DNA of 64,000 nt from Sindora glabra (Eukaryota; Streptophyta; Magnoliopsida; Fabales; Fabaceae), in assembly GCA_020226215.1 (NCBI GenBank), contig CM035230.1, positions 21,929,883 through 21,993,882 on the forward strand, read 5' to 3'. Of this stretch, positions 11,321-22,986 are shown piece after piece (positions within the stretch are counted from its first letter, which is position 1; each line of letters starts with the position of its first letter). The position numbers and the translations under genes were made by a program. Below the pieces are notes generated by a model. That model had not been told where the DNA came from. It ran no database searches and saw only the letters and a program-made list of their open reading frames with translations.

Positions 11321-13110
11321 AAACATCGATAACAATTTTAACAATGACAACGGTAAATACAAAAATAAAAATAATACCTTTTTTTTTGCTAAAAAAATTT
11401 GGCAGGAAAATAGTAACTTTTAGCAACAACAATTATTGTCGGTGAAGGTTGTGTTGGGATCGGGAGCCATACAAGCGCAGCAGAATAAACCAATCCCAGC
11501 CAACAGCTCCATGCAAAACGTTAAATCAAAATAGGGATTCGTTCAATACCTTTGTTGATAACTCATAACTCAAGAATTCAGTCGTTGATCATCTCTTCAC
11601 CTTCTTTTGGTTGAAGACTCTGAGGTATCCACATGAACCCACGAATCACCAATGAACGTCAACACGAACACTGGTTAGAATTGTTCTCTTTTTTTCTCGT
11701 AGTACTAGCTACGTCTGTTCAAGGATTTTTAGTCAAAGAAAGGTGCTAGAATTTTTTCATTGCCTTTTAGGGTGCATGAATAATCATAATATTATTACCT
11801 AACAAGCCTATTTAAATAGGTGCATAGAAAACTCCTAACCGATTTGGGCTTTATTCGATGTATAATTATAGGCTTACTATTAAGCCTTATAATTATAACA
11901 TGGAATTTCTAAATATTAGGCCTAAACAATTTAGTCCATTAATTCCAAATTCACTAAACTCTAAGTGTGCAACCCTACAAGTTCTCATTACGTTAGCAAT
12001 GATCATTAATCATATTAATGATCATAAACAATGAGCAATGTCTAGCAACACATCATTGTTACCCAAGTAATGAGAAAGTCGGTACTTTAACTAAACCTTT
12101 ACATGTGATCATTATCTATGTCCTTTTGTCCTAAACATCTAGATTGAGCACGAAACATGGACCGTGTCATTCCCGTATAGCCTAATCTTGAGGTTTCTTG
12201 ATCCCTAAGTAAACTAACTGAAGGACATGGCCATGCATTTCCTTAGCTTTACTTAATCAAGGGGTCTATAGATGTTGCTCCTATTATATAGGAGGGACAA
12301 ATTCTATCTTGATTATATAAATCCCTTCGCATGATATATGACATATCTAATAACTGCCCTTGCATTCACTCAATCATGAATGGCATAGAATAGTATCAAA
12401 ATATGAAACTCACATATAGAGAACCTTGGTAATCTCAGGTCAAAGGACCATATTAATAATAATCACTAAAAATCACTCATGATACTCATATAACGATCCA
12501 TGTAGTATTCTTAGGATGGGTCAATCCAATATACAAGTTCTGTAACTTGTACTCATGTCTAAACTTAATATCCTATATAAGTCATCACATATGCTAGTCT
12601 TAATATATCAAAGCAACCTAATTCTATAATGATATATGACTAGGGACATTTAAAAATATAATTATTCTAAGGTTATTATCATAATTAAATACATTATGCA
12701 GATAATATATATAAATATAATAATTGAAATTATCATTAAAATAATATGATTCAAAATAACAATCACTAATATGATTGATTTTTGGGCATATACACTAACA
12801 AGTTGCTAACTTTTACCGACAATATTAGTTGTTGATGAATATAGAAAGGGAAAATGAGCAAGAAATGAAATTTTCAATGATGACTTTTGTTGTTGGTGAA
12901 AGTTTAGAACTTTTAACGATGACAATTGTCATAACTAAAGAGTGTCATAGGAAATTGTACCAATAGATATTCCATTTATATTGATGTGAAATTTTTTTGT
13001 TTTTATTGACGATTCTTTAACAATGATCGACAAACTTGTTGTCACTATATCGGTTGTTGCTAAAGAGTCTGGCTATAAATTTGAACCTTCCCAACTCTTA
13101 TTCCATGAAG
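11321..13110. repeat. left subterminal repeat zone of the CACTA element (split by a solo LTR)
   Basis: Copies of a motif around 'gacaattgtcat' or 'caacaattattgtcgg' occur at about 11330-11450 and again at 12802-13075, on both sides of the solo LTR at 11452-12800. Examples are 'cgatgacaattgtcataact' near 12917 and 'tcggttgttgctaaagag' near 13050. In this superfamily such repeats bind the element's own DNA-binding protein. The zone is followed near 13105-13145 by a splice-donor-like 'gaggtaagtg', which could end the first, untranslated exon of the element's transcript. Confidence 0.7.
11452..12800 (-). repeat. solo LTR, family X, minus orientation
   Basis: It has TG..CA ends (TGTTGGGATCGG ... 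TACACTAACA) and is 1349 bp long. The flanking pentamers GGTTG (11447-11451) and AGTTG (12801-12805) match at 4 of 5 bases, fitting a 5-bp target duplication. The whole segment aligns as the reverse complement of 19061-20417. Shared blocks include the region near 12055 'ttacccaagtaatgaga', the block near 12165 'gtcattcccgtatagcc', and 'acttgtactcatg'. No internal retrotransposon region is attached, so it is a solo LTR left by recombination. Copia-like termini, but the superfamily is not proven. Confidence 0.8.
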
Positions 13111-13553
13111 TGATAGGGGAAGAGCAAAGGTAAACATGAGGTAAGTGCTTGCATTGGTTTTGATTTTTTTAATTTTTTATTATAATTCATTTTTTTAAAA
13201 TGTTCTAATTTTTTATTTGTATAATTTTGATTTATTAGCTATTATTGTTGTTCATTATTGCTTGTGGTAGACATTTTGAGACTATTAATTTGGTAGATAT
13301 TTTTCTATCAAGGTATGTAAATTAAAATTTATACTATTTTATTATAATATATAATTTATTAGATGAGTAGCTTTAAATAAATTTATTTATTTCAATGGTG
13401 TGATTATTTTAGTATGAAATAAATTTTAATTAGTTTTATATGTTATAAATATTAAATGTATTGATGTAGTTTTATTTAAATGTGGAAGTTATAAATATAC
13501 TTTTTGTAGTTGTTCTATAACCCTTGAATTATAATTTTGCATAATGCAATATG

Positions 13554-14246
13554 GCCTTGTTTGAAATTAGTTGATTTAATTAGCTATTAGTTGATAACAG
13601 ATTGTATTAGCTGATTTAATCAGTTGATAACATTAGCGGTTTGAAAAAAAATATTTTATAAAATTAATTGTTTCCTATTATATGTTTATATGTAAAATGA
13701 CATATAAGAATATATATATTTTTTATAATTTATTCAAGTATTTTTTAATTTAATAAATTTTAAATTTATTATATGATTTATGTTTAAGAAATATAATAAT
13801 TTATTTTTAAATAATTTTTAAGTCATATTTTCTTAAAATATGATAAATCTATAAATCTAAAATATAATTAAAAATTTAATATATTTATTAAATTATTATA
13901 TTTTTTAAAAAACAAATTATTATATTTTGTAAATACTTTATAGAAATTAATAATTATTATTTAATAAATTTATTTGATCTTTTTTTAGTAATGATATAAA
14001 TAAAAATATATATATTATTTAAGGATAATTTTGTATTTATACAAGGTTATTATTAATAAACTAATTGAAAATGTTAGGTTCACTAACTTTTTTCAATTAG
14101 TTGATTTAGGAACCAATTAGCTAATTGAATAAGTTATTTTTTTAAATAGTTAAATTATTTAATTAACTTGATCAAATAGTTGAATACTATCAAATTAGTT
14201 AAAAGTTCTCCAAAAAACTTTTCAAAAAGCTCTTTATCTAACACCC
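13554..14246. mobile_element. hAT-like MITE, copy 2, inside the CACTA element
   Basis: The left end is 'ggccttgtttgaaatt'; the right end 'tctttatctaacaccc' has the complement 'gggtgttagataaaga'. The flanks share 'atatg'. The interior is AT-rich with 'agttgatttaattagct' motifs. Its right half matches the partial copy at 45960-46172 ('ctaattgaaaatgttaggtt'). Confidence 0.5.
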
Positions 14247-14249
14247 TCT

Positions 14250-16080
14250 ATATGTGTAAATTATTTAGCTATATTAGTATGAGATGGAATTGTTATGACA
14301 TTTTATTTACAAATTTTAGAATTTAGGATGTTGTTTAAGAGAATGAAATTGTTAGTCAGATAATTCTTAGTCTAGGATATAATTGTACATAATGAACTAA
14401 TTAAGAATTTAATATAAAATATATAATTAAGCAATATAAAATATAAATTATAAAATCAAAATTATTATAAAATATATTCAATATAAAATATATCATAATT
14501 TAAAATAAAAATCTTCAAAAAAGGATCAAAACATTTGTACAAATGAAAACCTTATATTATTTAAGAATATAAAATAAGGATTAAAACCTAAGGTTTAAAA
14601 AGTAATAAAATTTATGAAATAAGGATCAAATTTTATATTTTTAATAAAATTTAATATTTGAAGACCATTGATTCATCTAAAAGTGATGCATTTTAATCAT
14701 TATCATAATTTTATTTTACTATATAAAAAGTAAAAATATTTTGCACAAATATTTACCAATCAAATCTTAAAGTTTAGGATTTATATTTTAGATACTTATG
14801 TGAAAAGATAATATAAATATAATATAATATAATATATTTTATATTAAATATATTTTTAATAATTTGAAATTTTAATATTGAAAGTATTAATCAAAATAAT
14901 TAATTGCATATTTTATTATTTAATAAAAATAATATATAAATTAAAATTTATTTTTCAATTTATTTAAAATTTATCAATCCATATTTAAAATTTAATATAT
15001 ATTTCAATTGTGATTTTATAAGGATATGTTTCAACTCTTCTAGAACATTCTTTTATATATTCTTATAATATCTATAATTCAAATCCCAAAATTATTAAGT
15101 TGTATATCATAACATGATATGATGTATTTTACACTTACGATGAAGATAAGACTTAATAAGTTAGAGATTTAATTGAATTGAATTAATTAATTACATATTT
15201 TATATTAAACTGATGTATTAATCTCCAACTCACTTATTACTTTTCTTCTTTTTATTTTCTCTATTTCAAAATAATTTACAATATTTTATAAAAAAGATCA
15301 GAACTTTAAATAAAATAAAGAAAATAAAAATTTAAATAGCATAATAAATAATATATTGTAATTTAAAATTATTTAAAATATTAAATAAGTTTAATAAATA
15401 ATATTCTCTAACATATATTAGTTTTCAATACAATAATTAAGGAAAGTATAACGCTTTGTAAACTAATGAAAATCTTTATAAATAGGGCATAATTAATAGC
15501 CTCACATAAATTAAATTTTGTACAAATGCAATAAGATTTTAGATATTATGAAACCAATTCAAATTTAATTTGAATAAAAACTCAATAAGTATGCCAATTT
15601 CAATACTCTGTATTATACCATCCAAAAACTAAAACCTATTATAAAGTAAATATTGAAAACATGTAACTTTGTAACTATACTTTAATAAAAATGTATAAAT
15701 AGAAAAAAATTAAATCGTACAATTGTATTCAATGAAGACTTTATGATGATATGAATAGGAATCTCAAAAAGATTGCAAGAATTTAAATTTCTACATTATT
15801 TAGATTTCTTGTACAAAATATAATCCATAACAATACTTATAAGATGCATATCTCATCAAGAGAGTTGAATTGTGCATCCAATAAATATAGGAGATTAAGT
15901 TACAAAACTAAATTTTTAATTTGAAAATGTTAAACATAATAATTTATATGGATAGTTAACAAATTCAACAATGCAAGAAATAATACAACTTGAATAACAA
16001 TACTCATAAAATATTGTAATATAAATTTAAAATTATTGTAAATATATTTTTACAATAATTTTTAAAAAAATTGCATCTGC
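14250..16080. other. AT-rich non-coding part of the CACTA element
   Basis: No coding pattern; presumably the 5' untranslated region and first intron of the element, expanded by AT-rich sequence. Confidence 0.45.
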
Positions 16081-16084
16081 ATCT

Positions 16085-17715
16085 GCATTTGTATTTGCAT
16101 TATAAGCTTAGACTTATTCAAGAGTTGGTTGATCTTTATACATCAATTAACCCTTGAATTATTCTACAAAATTGGATAGTTTAGGATATGTGTTGTAGTT
16201 AAAATTGACAATTTATCTAGGTCTCATTTGACATTACAAAAATTTCTTGGCATCCTAACTGTTCTGTGGGTGTGAACTATATGAATTTATAGTTTACACA
16301 CTTGGAGAATTATAGGAAGATGCTACCGAAATTTCTATGTGTAAGACACAAGGAGCATGGATAAATTGATGAAATTACAACTACAGAAATATCTCGAATG
16401 AAATAGGATCCTACCCTTTAGGATTGGATTGATGTAGTGGGTTTAAGGCATATGACAATCATTAATCATAACACTTAATTCCATAAGAAGTTATCTTCTT
16501 CTTGTTCAGTTATATGATGTTTAACATACAGGCAACTCTATTGTAGATTGTAAATGATTTTCTTGCTCAAAGTAGTCTCTTTGGGTGGAGTGGACAAGGC
16601 TATAAAGCATGTCTTATGTGCAATGACAATACTCCATCAGTTCAAGTTAGGGGAAAAATAACTTATATTGGTCATCTTCATTGGCTTTCAAGGAGTCACA
16701 CATGAAGAAATAGGAAGAGGTTCAGTAGGAGGCTAGAGAGGAGAGCCCCCCTCGTCTTCTTACAAATAAAATTATCATAGACTAACTAGGTAAGGTGGCA
16801 CAGAGGCTTCCTGGAAAACATGTTTAGTTTGGTGGTTTGAAGTGAAAGATGGGTGTCTGAAAACTTAACTGGAGTAAGAGAAGCATATTTTTGGACCTTC
16901 CGTATTGGCCAACAATGAACTCGAGGCATAATATTGTTGTGATGCATGTTGAAAAGAATGTATATGATAGTATTTTTGGTACATTATTAGATATTAAGCA
17001 TAAAATAGAAGATATAGATAATTGGAAACGAGATCTAGAAAACATGAAGATAAGACTAGATTTGCATCTATATGAAGAGAAAGGCTAGCTTTTCAAACCA
17101 CATGCTGCATACACCCTTAATTAGAAGGAACGAAGATGGTTTTTCCATTTTATAAAGAATATGAAATTTCCTAAAGGTTTTGCTAGGAGTCTAAGCAAGA
17201 ATATGACTAATTGGAATATAAAGTTGAAGGGGTTTAAATCCCATGATTGTCATGTTATCATGCAAAGATTGTTAGGACCCTCGGTTCAAGCATTTTTGCA
17301 GAAGGAACTATCATATCTGATTATTGAGTTATGCAACTTCTTCAACCAAATATACGTTAGGACTTTTAACAAGAGAGATAACCTGCAAGCTAAATAGGAC
17401 ATTGTCATCATTTTATGCAAACTTGAAAAGATATACCCTCCAGCATTCTTTGATATAATGACTCACCTAGAAATGCACTTACCTGATGAAGTATTGTAAG
17501 GCGGTCCTATCCATTTTCAATGGATGTACTCATATGAGATATACATAAAAAAGTTAAAGGATTATTTTAGAAATCTTGCTCAACTTGAAGGTTCAATTGC
17601 AAAAGGATATGTTATTAATGAGGCATTGATATTTTGTTCCATGTATTTGGAAAGAGTGGAAACTAGATTCAATCAGCTTGACCAAAACTAAAACATTGCA
17701 TCTAAACACCTAAAA
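16085..17715 (+). pseudogene. TNP2-like CACTA transposase (DUF4218-containing), decayed
   Basis: This encodes the catalytic transposase of the CACTA element. In order there are a damaged N-terminal part, then FGWSGQGYKACLMCNDNTPS (about 16575-16640), equivalent to the 'GWST.G..ACP.C...T' zinc-binding motif of TNP2. Next comes SIFLDLPYWPTMNSRHNIVV with MHVEKNVYDSIFGTLLDI (16880-17000), the most conserved block of the family. The DUF4218 block follows: FKSHDCHVIMQRLLGPSVQA and IIELCNFFNQIY, then LEKIYPPAFFDIMTHLEMHL, FQWMYSYEIYIKKLKDYFRN and EGSIAKGYVINEALIFCSMY. Scattered stops (16753, 17085, 17395, 17499) and frame changes break it. Order and spacing match the family, so identification is firm although the protein is dead. 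Confidence 0.85.
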
Positions 17716-17749
17716 AAAGGCATTGTCAGTGTTCAAATCTCAATGTCAA

Positions 17750-18640
17750 CCATTGGGAAAAAGAGATTATATCCCACTTTGATAGGAAGGATTGGGATGT
17801 TGTCATATGGTATATCTTGAACAACTATGCCAAGATTGAAAAGTATTTCTTGTAAGTTTTTATAATTACTCATACTTTTCTCCTAATTAATTATAACAAA
17901 CTAATATACATATATCATATGGCGAGCATCAACAAGAGCTCAAATAAAGTGGTGCTGAAAACAAAGATAAGTTACAGAGAACAAAATTTCCTACGTGGTT
18001 TTACTCTAAGGTAAAGGTTTATTTTTTCCAACTGTGTTCTACCAATCATGTAAATGTTATTCCTTACTTGTACTTTTTCCTTAATTTAACTCTTCATAAA
18101 AATGCTATATTCGTAGATGTACCATTTATATAGGAATGGTTCTCTAAAAGCCATTGAAGATTTATCATCATTAACTTCTTATCCTAGTTTTACTATCATA
18201 GTATACTCAGCATATATTGTAAATGGAGTGCACTTTGTGGTTGAATCTTAGGAAGCAAAGCATAGAATACAAAATGTGGCATTTCCATTCTGGGAACTAA
18301 TGTTAATATGTTTTATGATGTACTAGAGGATATTATAGAATTGACTTATTTAAATAAATATAGTATGACACTATTTAAATACAAGTGGTATGACACTAAT
18401 CCTAGAAGGAAGAAGCTATGCGTTGACAAGAATATTATAGGTATCTCTGCTACTGGGTAATGATACAAAGATAACCTTTACACACTTATCGTCCAAGCAA
18501 AATAAGTTTTCTATGTCGAGGATCTTTTAAATGAGTTAATTTAAAGGGTCATTCATGATATAGTGTATCGTGATATATGGGATCTACTCAACGATGATAT
18601 TAGTGTACAAGACTTGTCGTTCTTATAGAAAGTAACTCCT
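17750..18640 (+). pseudogene. C-terminal part of the CACTA transposase, DUF4216-like, decayed
   Basis: This is the downstream part of the same transposase. HFDRKDWDVVIWYILNNYAK (near 17778) is followed by an intron-like AT patch. Then NGVHFVVES reads near 18220, and across a frame change DVLEDIIELTYLNKYSMTLF with KYKWYDTNPRRKKLCVD (18318-18425), the 'ygvLedIiEL.Yf......LFkc.WfD' pattern of DUF4216. VQAK.VFYVEDL and DIVYRDIWDLLND finish the domain near 18590. Stops at about 18461 and 18506 interrupt it. Confidence 0.7.
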
Positions 18641-19060
18641 CCAATTTCAACATCACAGTTGATTTTGGAGAATTCCACTTAGTTAACTTGAGGGATCAGA
18701 GAAATGGTCCTTCAATTATTTCACCTTCCAAGAATACTGGATCTGCCATTGAATGAGTGGATGTCTTCATCGATGATAAAGATAGTTTCAAAGATGAAGT
18801 GATTAAAGATTATATGGCGGAGGGACTTTCACAATCTAATGATAATGGAAAAACTGATGATTATGAGGATGAATTTGTTAAGTTCACCAATATTAATTTA
18901 GATTAGGGAAATTATTTTTTTGCATTACAACTCATAATTATGTAAGAGCCATCCCGATTTCATTATATAAGTATAGTAATTTATCTTTTGTCATCATTTA
19001 ATTCAATTGTGAACCTTTCTTTTAAATATTTATAAAATGTGTCTTATCTCAATTATGGCA

Positions 19061-20417
19061 TGTTAGCGCATATGCCTTAAAATTAATTATATTGATGATT
19101 ATAAATTTGAATCTTATTATTTTAATGACAATTCTAATTATCATATTTATACATATATTGTCTACGTAATATATTTAATTATAATAATAACCTTAGAATA
19201 ATTATATTCTTAAATGTTCCTAGTCATATATCATTGTGGATTGGGTTACTTTGATATGTTAAAACTAGCACATGTGGTGACTTAGATGAGATATTAAGTT
19301 TGCACATGAGTGCAAGTTACAGAACTTGTATACTGGACCGACCCACCCTAAGAACATTACATGGATCATTATATGAGTATTATGAGTAATTCTTAATGAT
19401 CATTATTAATATGATTTTTTAACCTGAGATCACTAAGGTTCCTTATATGTAAGTTTTATATTTTGATATTACTCTATGTCACTCATGGTTGAGTGAAAGC
19501 AATGACAGTTATTGGATATGTCACATATCATGCAGAGGAATTTGTATGATCAAGATAGAATTTATCCCTCCTTTATAACAGAAGTGACATGTGTAGGCCT
19601 CTTGATTAATTAAAACTGAGAAAATGTATAGCCATGCTTAGATGAATTGACATGAGATGTCAATTACATTTGCTTCAATTAGCTTACTTAGGAATTAAGA
19701 AATCTTTGGATTGGGCTATACGAGAATGACATGGTCCATGTCTCGTGCTCAATCTAAATATCTAGGACAAAAAAGATATAAATAATGATCACATGTAAAG
19801 GTTTAGTTGAATCATTGACTTTCTCATTACTTGGGTAATAATGATGTGTTGCTAGATAGCACTCATTATTTATAATCATTACTAATGTAATGAAAGCCTG
19901 TAGGGTTGCACACTTAGAACTTAGTAGATTTGGAATTAATGGAGCAAAATATTTAGACCTAATATTTAAGAATTTCATGTTATAATTATAAAGCTCAATA
20001 ATAAGTTTATAATTATACATGGAGCAAAGCCCAATTAGTTAGGATTTTTCTATACACCTATTTAAATAGGTTTATTGGGTAATAATATACATTATTCATG
20101 CATCCTAAAGCATAAAAATCCTAACAGCTCTCCTTGACCATAACCCTTGAAGAGACGTAGCTAGCATTACAAGGCAAAGGAAGAGAATTCCAATCAGTGG
20201 CCATAGTCCTCGTGGACGTTCACTGGTAATCTATTGTTTTGTATGGATACCTTGGAGTTTTCGGCCAAAAGGAACTCAAAAAGGTGATTAACGAATGAGT
20301 TCCTGAATCATCATAAAGGTATTAACCAAATCCTTATTCTAATATAATATTTTGCATCGATCCTTTAGCTAGAATCAGTTAATTTTCACTGCATTTGTTT
20401 AAATCCTAATCCCAACA
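19061..20417 (+). repeat. solo LTR, family X, plus orientation
   Basis: It is 1357 bp, TGTTAGCGCATATGCC ... CCTAATCCCAACA. The flanks TGGCA (19056-19060) and TGGTA (20418-20422) match at 4 of 5 bases, as expected of a 5-bp target duplication. It is the inverted partner of 11452-12800. The open frame at 19754-20020 on the other strand is internal to the LTR and not a gene. Confidence 0.82.
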
Positions 20418-20589
20418 TGGTAGATGTTGAGCCATGACATCATGAAGGTGATACTGGAGGGGACCCTCCACATCAACCTATCCACCTTTCATCACAGTGC
20501 GAGGCATTAGATATCTTTTCTTGTTATGCACACTTAAGTATTTAGTTATTAAATTTGAATTTATGGTATTGATTCTTTCTATTATCCAT

Positions 20590-21780
20590 TAAAGTTGTGG
20601 CTTCGAGAAAGAAGGGCCTGAATAGGTCACTTAAGCTGTATGAGAAGATGGAGAAGAGTAGGAAGGATCAGTGCCTGTCCAGTTTGATACCATTGGTACA
20701 TAGCATGTGGTAAGTTAGAATGCTAGCCATCTCTTCAGCGATAAAGGCAACATTATTTAAGCATGCATGCTGCTTTATTATAAATCATGGCAGTCGATGT
20801 CTCAGCAACTATGGGATAGAGTCTTGCAGGAGGTTTGCATAAGTATCAATCTCTTTCTTATCTTAACTTAGTTATATTTGATTTTGAAATTTTTAGATAT
20901 AGTATTCACTAATTTGCAAATGTCTTCTAATGCAATCCTATTTCGAGTTCTAAGGCCTTTCCAATGTTAAGCGAGATAGAGTGCTCAGTGGTTTGAAATA
21001 GAGTGCTGTTGACCTGTACAGAGATTAAAAGTACAAGTTGAATAGACATTTTCTTTAGTATAAGTGTGATTGAGACTAAGATTTTGACCTAGACTGTGAT
21101 AAATGCTGCATGCCACGATCTGTCTTACCCTAGACATGGTAGAGGTGTGTGAGCTTCTTTGACTGTGATGATTACGGGGTAAATGTATCTAAATTATAAA
21201 TGTAACTATATCACATGATCATTTTTTGATTTACAAGAGCAATCTATGAGGAATCTAGATAACATGGTGAAAAAGGTGGTGAATGATTCGCATGGGTTAA
21301 AATCCATTGCCGTACATCATTATGATAAACTAATTCAACTTATTATTCATGTTTTAAATGTATAATCTTTTTTCAACACAATTATTATACTTATCCCATT
21401 TTTCTCTTGTAAAATGTGAATAGAGAAACAGGGAGATGGGTGAGCTGCAATCAATCCTAGAGAATTTTAGGGACTAAAACACATATAGGATTGGGGAGTG
21501 GGTACATTCGACCCCTAAGGAGCAGTATGTAAGTTAGTTAAATCTTATATCTTAAATAGAATTTTATGAATATATATTATACCTATTATAATTAATTTTT
21601 ATTTTAATAACTTAAGACAAGGATGATTGAGTTAGTGATTCCGTACATGTAGCTAAGTGTGTCATCCATTGGCTCACCAAGCACTCCTATACAAGTCGAC
21701 AAGGCTGTCGTTGCTAATGAGGTGTTTAGCATTCATTAAAGGGTCTAGGAGGGCAATCAATCATGTGCTAGCTAGCCAGA
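20590..21780 (+). pseudogene. second ORF of the CACTA element (Ptta/En/Spm, transposase_24-like), decayed
   Basis: CACTA elements carry a second gene for a DNA-binding accessory protein. Seen here are VVASRKKGLNRSLKLYEKME (20595), MRNLDNMVKKVVNDSHGLKS (21247), TGELQSILENFRD (21428) and a late block with SVSSIGSPSTPIQVDKAV (21660). 21418-21535 also aligns with 48490-48600 in the other CACTA remnant, including GEWVHS/VEWVHS. Intron-like AT stretches separate the pieces and stops are present. The family call rests on position behind TNP2 and general resemblance. Confidence 0.5.
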
Positions 21781-22550
21781 CATATTGTTTGGCGTGTAGC
21801 TCCAGTTTCAGGGCAAGTTCTTAGTATGTGAGTTAGATGGCTAAGCTATAGGAGCAGCTATAGCAAAGCCTACAGCAGCTATAGCAGAGCCAAGAGTAGC
21901 TTCAACAGAGCCATCAATTGATTTAGGAGCAATAGTAACATATTGCTTAGTAATAGCAGATACAACAACAATTTAGGACATACTTAATAAAGCTCACATG
22001 TCTACTTAGACAACAGGGTCTTATATTGCCCATGCCTTCATTTGCTGTTGCACAACTTGAGTTGAGCAAATTTGCGAGTGCTCCCCTTGCCTAGCCATTT
22101 GGTCCCTCCCATCCACCACTTTGATGCATTGTCCTCCTTGTTAAGATGATGATGATGATAAACACAGCATGGATGGCGATGCATTGAGTTATCTGCATCT
22201 TCCCTCCCCTTCGATTGTTTTGTATATATAAGTTTTTTTTTCATGTATAGACATTTATATTGGCCATATATATATATGATTTTTTACCTATGTATAAATA
22301 ATTATATAGTTATAAATATAATTCTTTATTTTTTATATGAATTGTGTTGCACATTATCATTATTATTAACACTTGTGTATTTTATTTTTACAATTTAAAT
22401 TAGATAAAATTAAATTAAAGAATACCAAATTAATTCAATTGAACTAAAGTAAAAATAATTTTATATTATATTATTAGATATAATATATTTATTTAATTCT
22501 ATACAATTTTAATTTTAATTTAAATTAATTTTTTATACTTTAAAATTTTT

Positions 22551-22986
22551 ACTAATGACATTGTCATCACTAAAATGATGGTTTCATTTTTAAATTTTTT
22601 TAATTTAAACTCTACAATGATGACATTATTGTCGTCATTAAAAATTAAACTTTCAGCGATGACTATATCATCATTGAAAGTTCGAATTTTAGCGACGATG
22701 TTATCATCGCAAAAAGGTTGCTTATATTTTATTATTTTTTATTTCAAACCATCATTGCTAAATATTTAAAATTAATTTTTTTTATTTTTGAAAAGATTTT
22801 CTATGATAATAATGTCGTCGCAAAAGTTCATATTTTTACCAATAACAACTAAATCATCATTGTTTCTTCCTTTACTGATGAACCTATACTGACGACTTCT
22901 TCACTGACAAATTCTACTTTCAACGACAATTGAGAATTCTATAGCAATGACAATTGTCGTTACTGAAAGCCACTTTTGTTGTAGTG
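22551..22986. repeat. right subterminal repeat zone and terminal repeat of the CACTA element
   Basis: About ten alternating copies of a motif like 'gatgacattgtcatc' in both orientations (for example near 22557, 22617, 22660, 22692, 22805, 22850 and 22940) lead into the terminus 'cacttttgttgtagtg' ending at 22986. This mirrors the left end. Confidence 0.75.

Larger units (their letters stand above)
11304..22986 (+). mobile_element. CACTA (En/Spm) DNA transposon with nested insertions
   Basis: The left terminus at 11304 reads CACTACAACAAAGAAAG. The right terminus ending at 22986, read on the minus strand, gives CACTACAACAAAAGTGG, so 12 bp are identical. Flanking triplets are TAA and TGA (2 of 3 match), roughly the 3-bp duplication of this superfamily. 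Both ends carry subterminal repeats of the type GACAATTGTCGTT. The interior has TNP2-like and DUF4216-like remnants and a second ORF, all in plus orientation. Total length 11.68 kb, of which about 3.4 kb is later insertion (solo LTRs at 11452 and 19061, MITE at 13554). Stops in the coding parts mean it is no longer autonomous. Confidence 0.88.

Noticed and set aside
11175..11432. Hydrophobic minus-strand open frame
   Set aside because: Low-complexity AT-rich translation that crosses the CACTA left terminus.
19754..20020. Minus-strand open frame of 88 codons
   Set aside because: Internal to solo LTR 19061-20417; the matching region in the other LTR copy has no such conserved frame.
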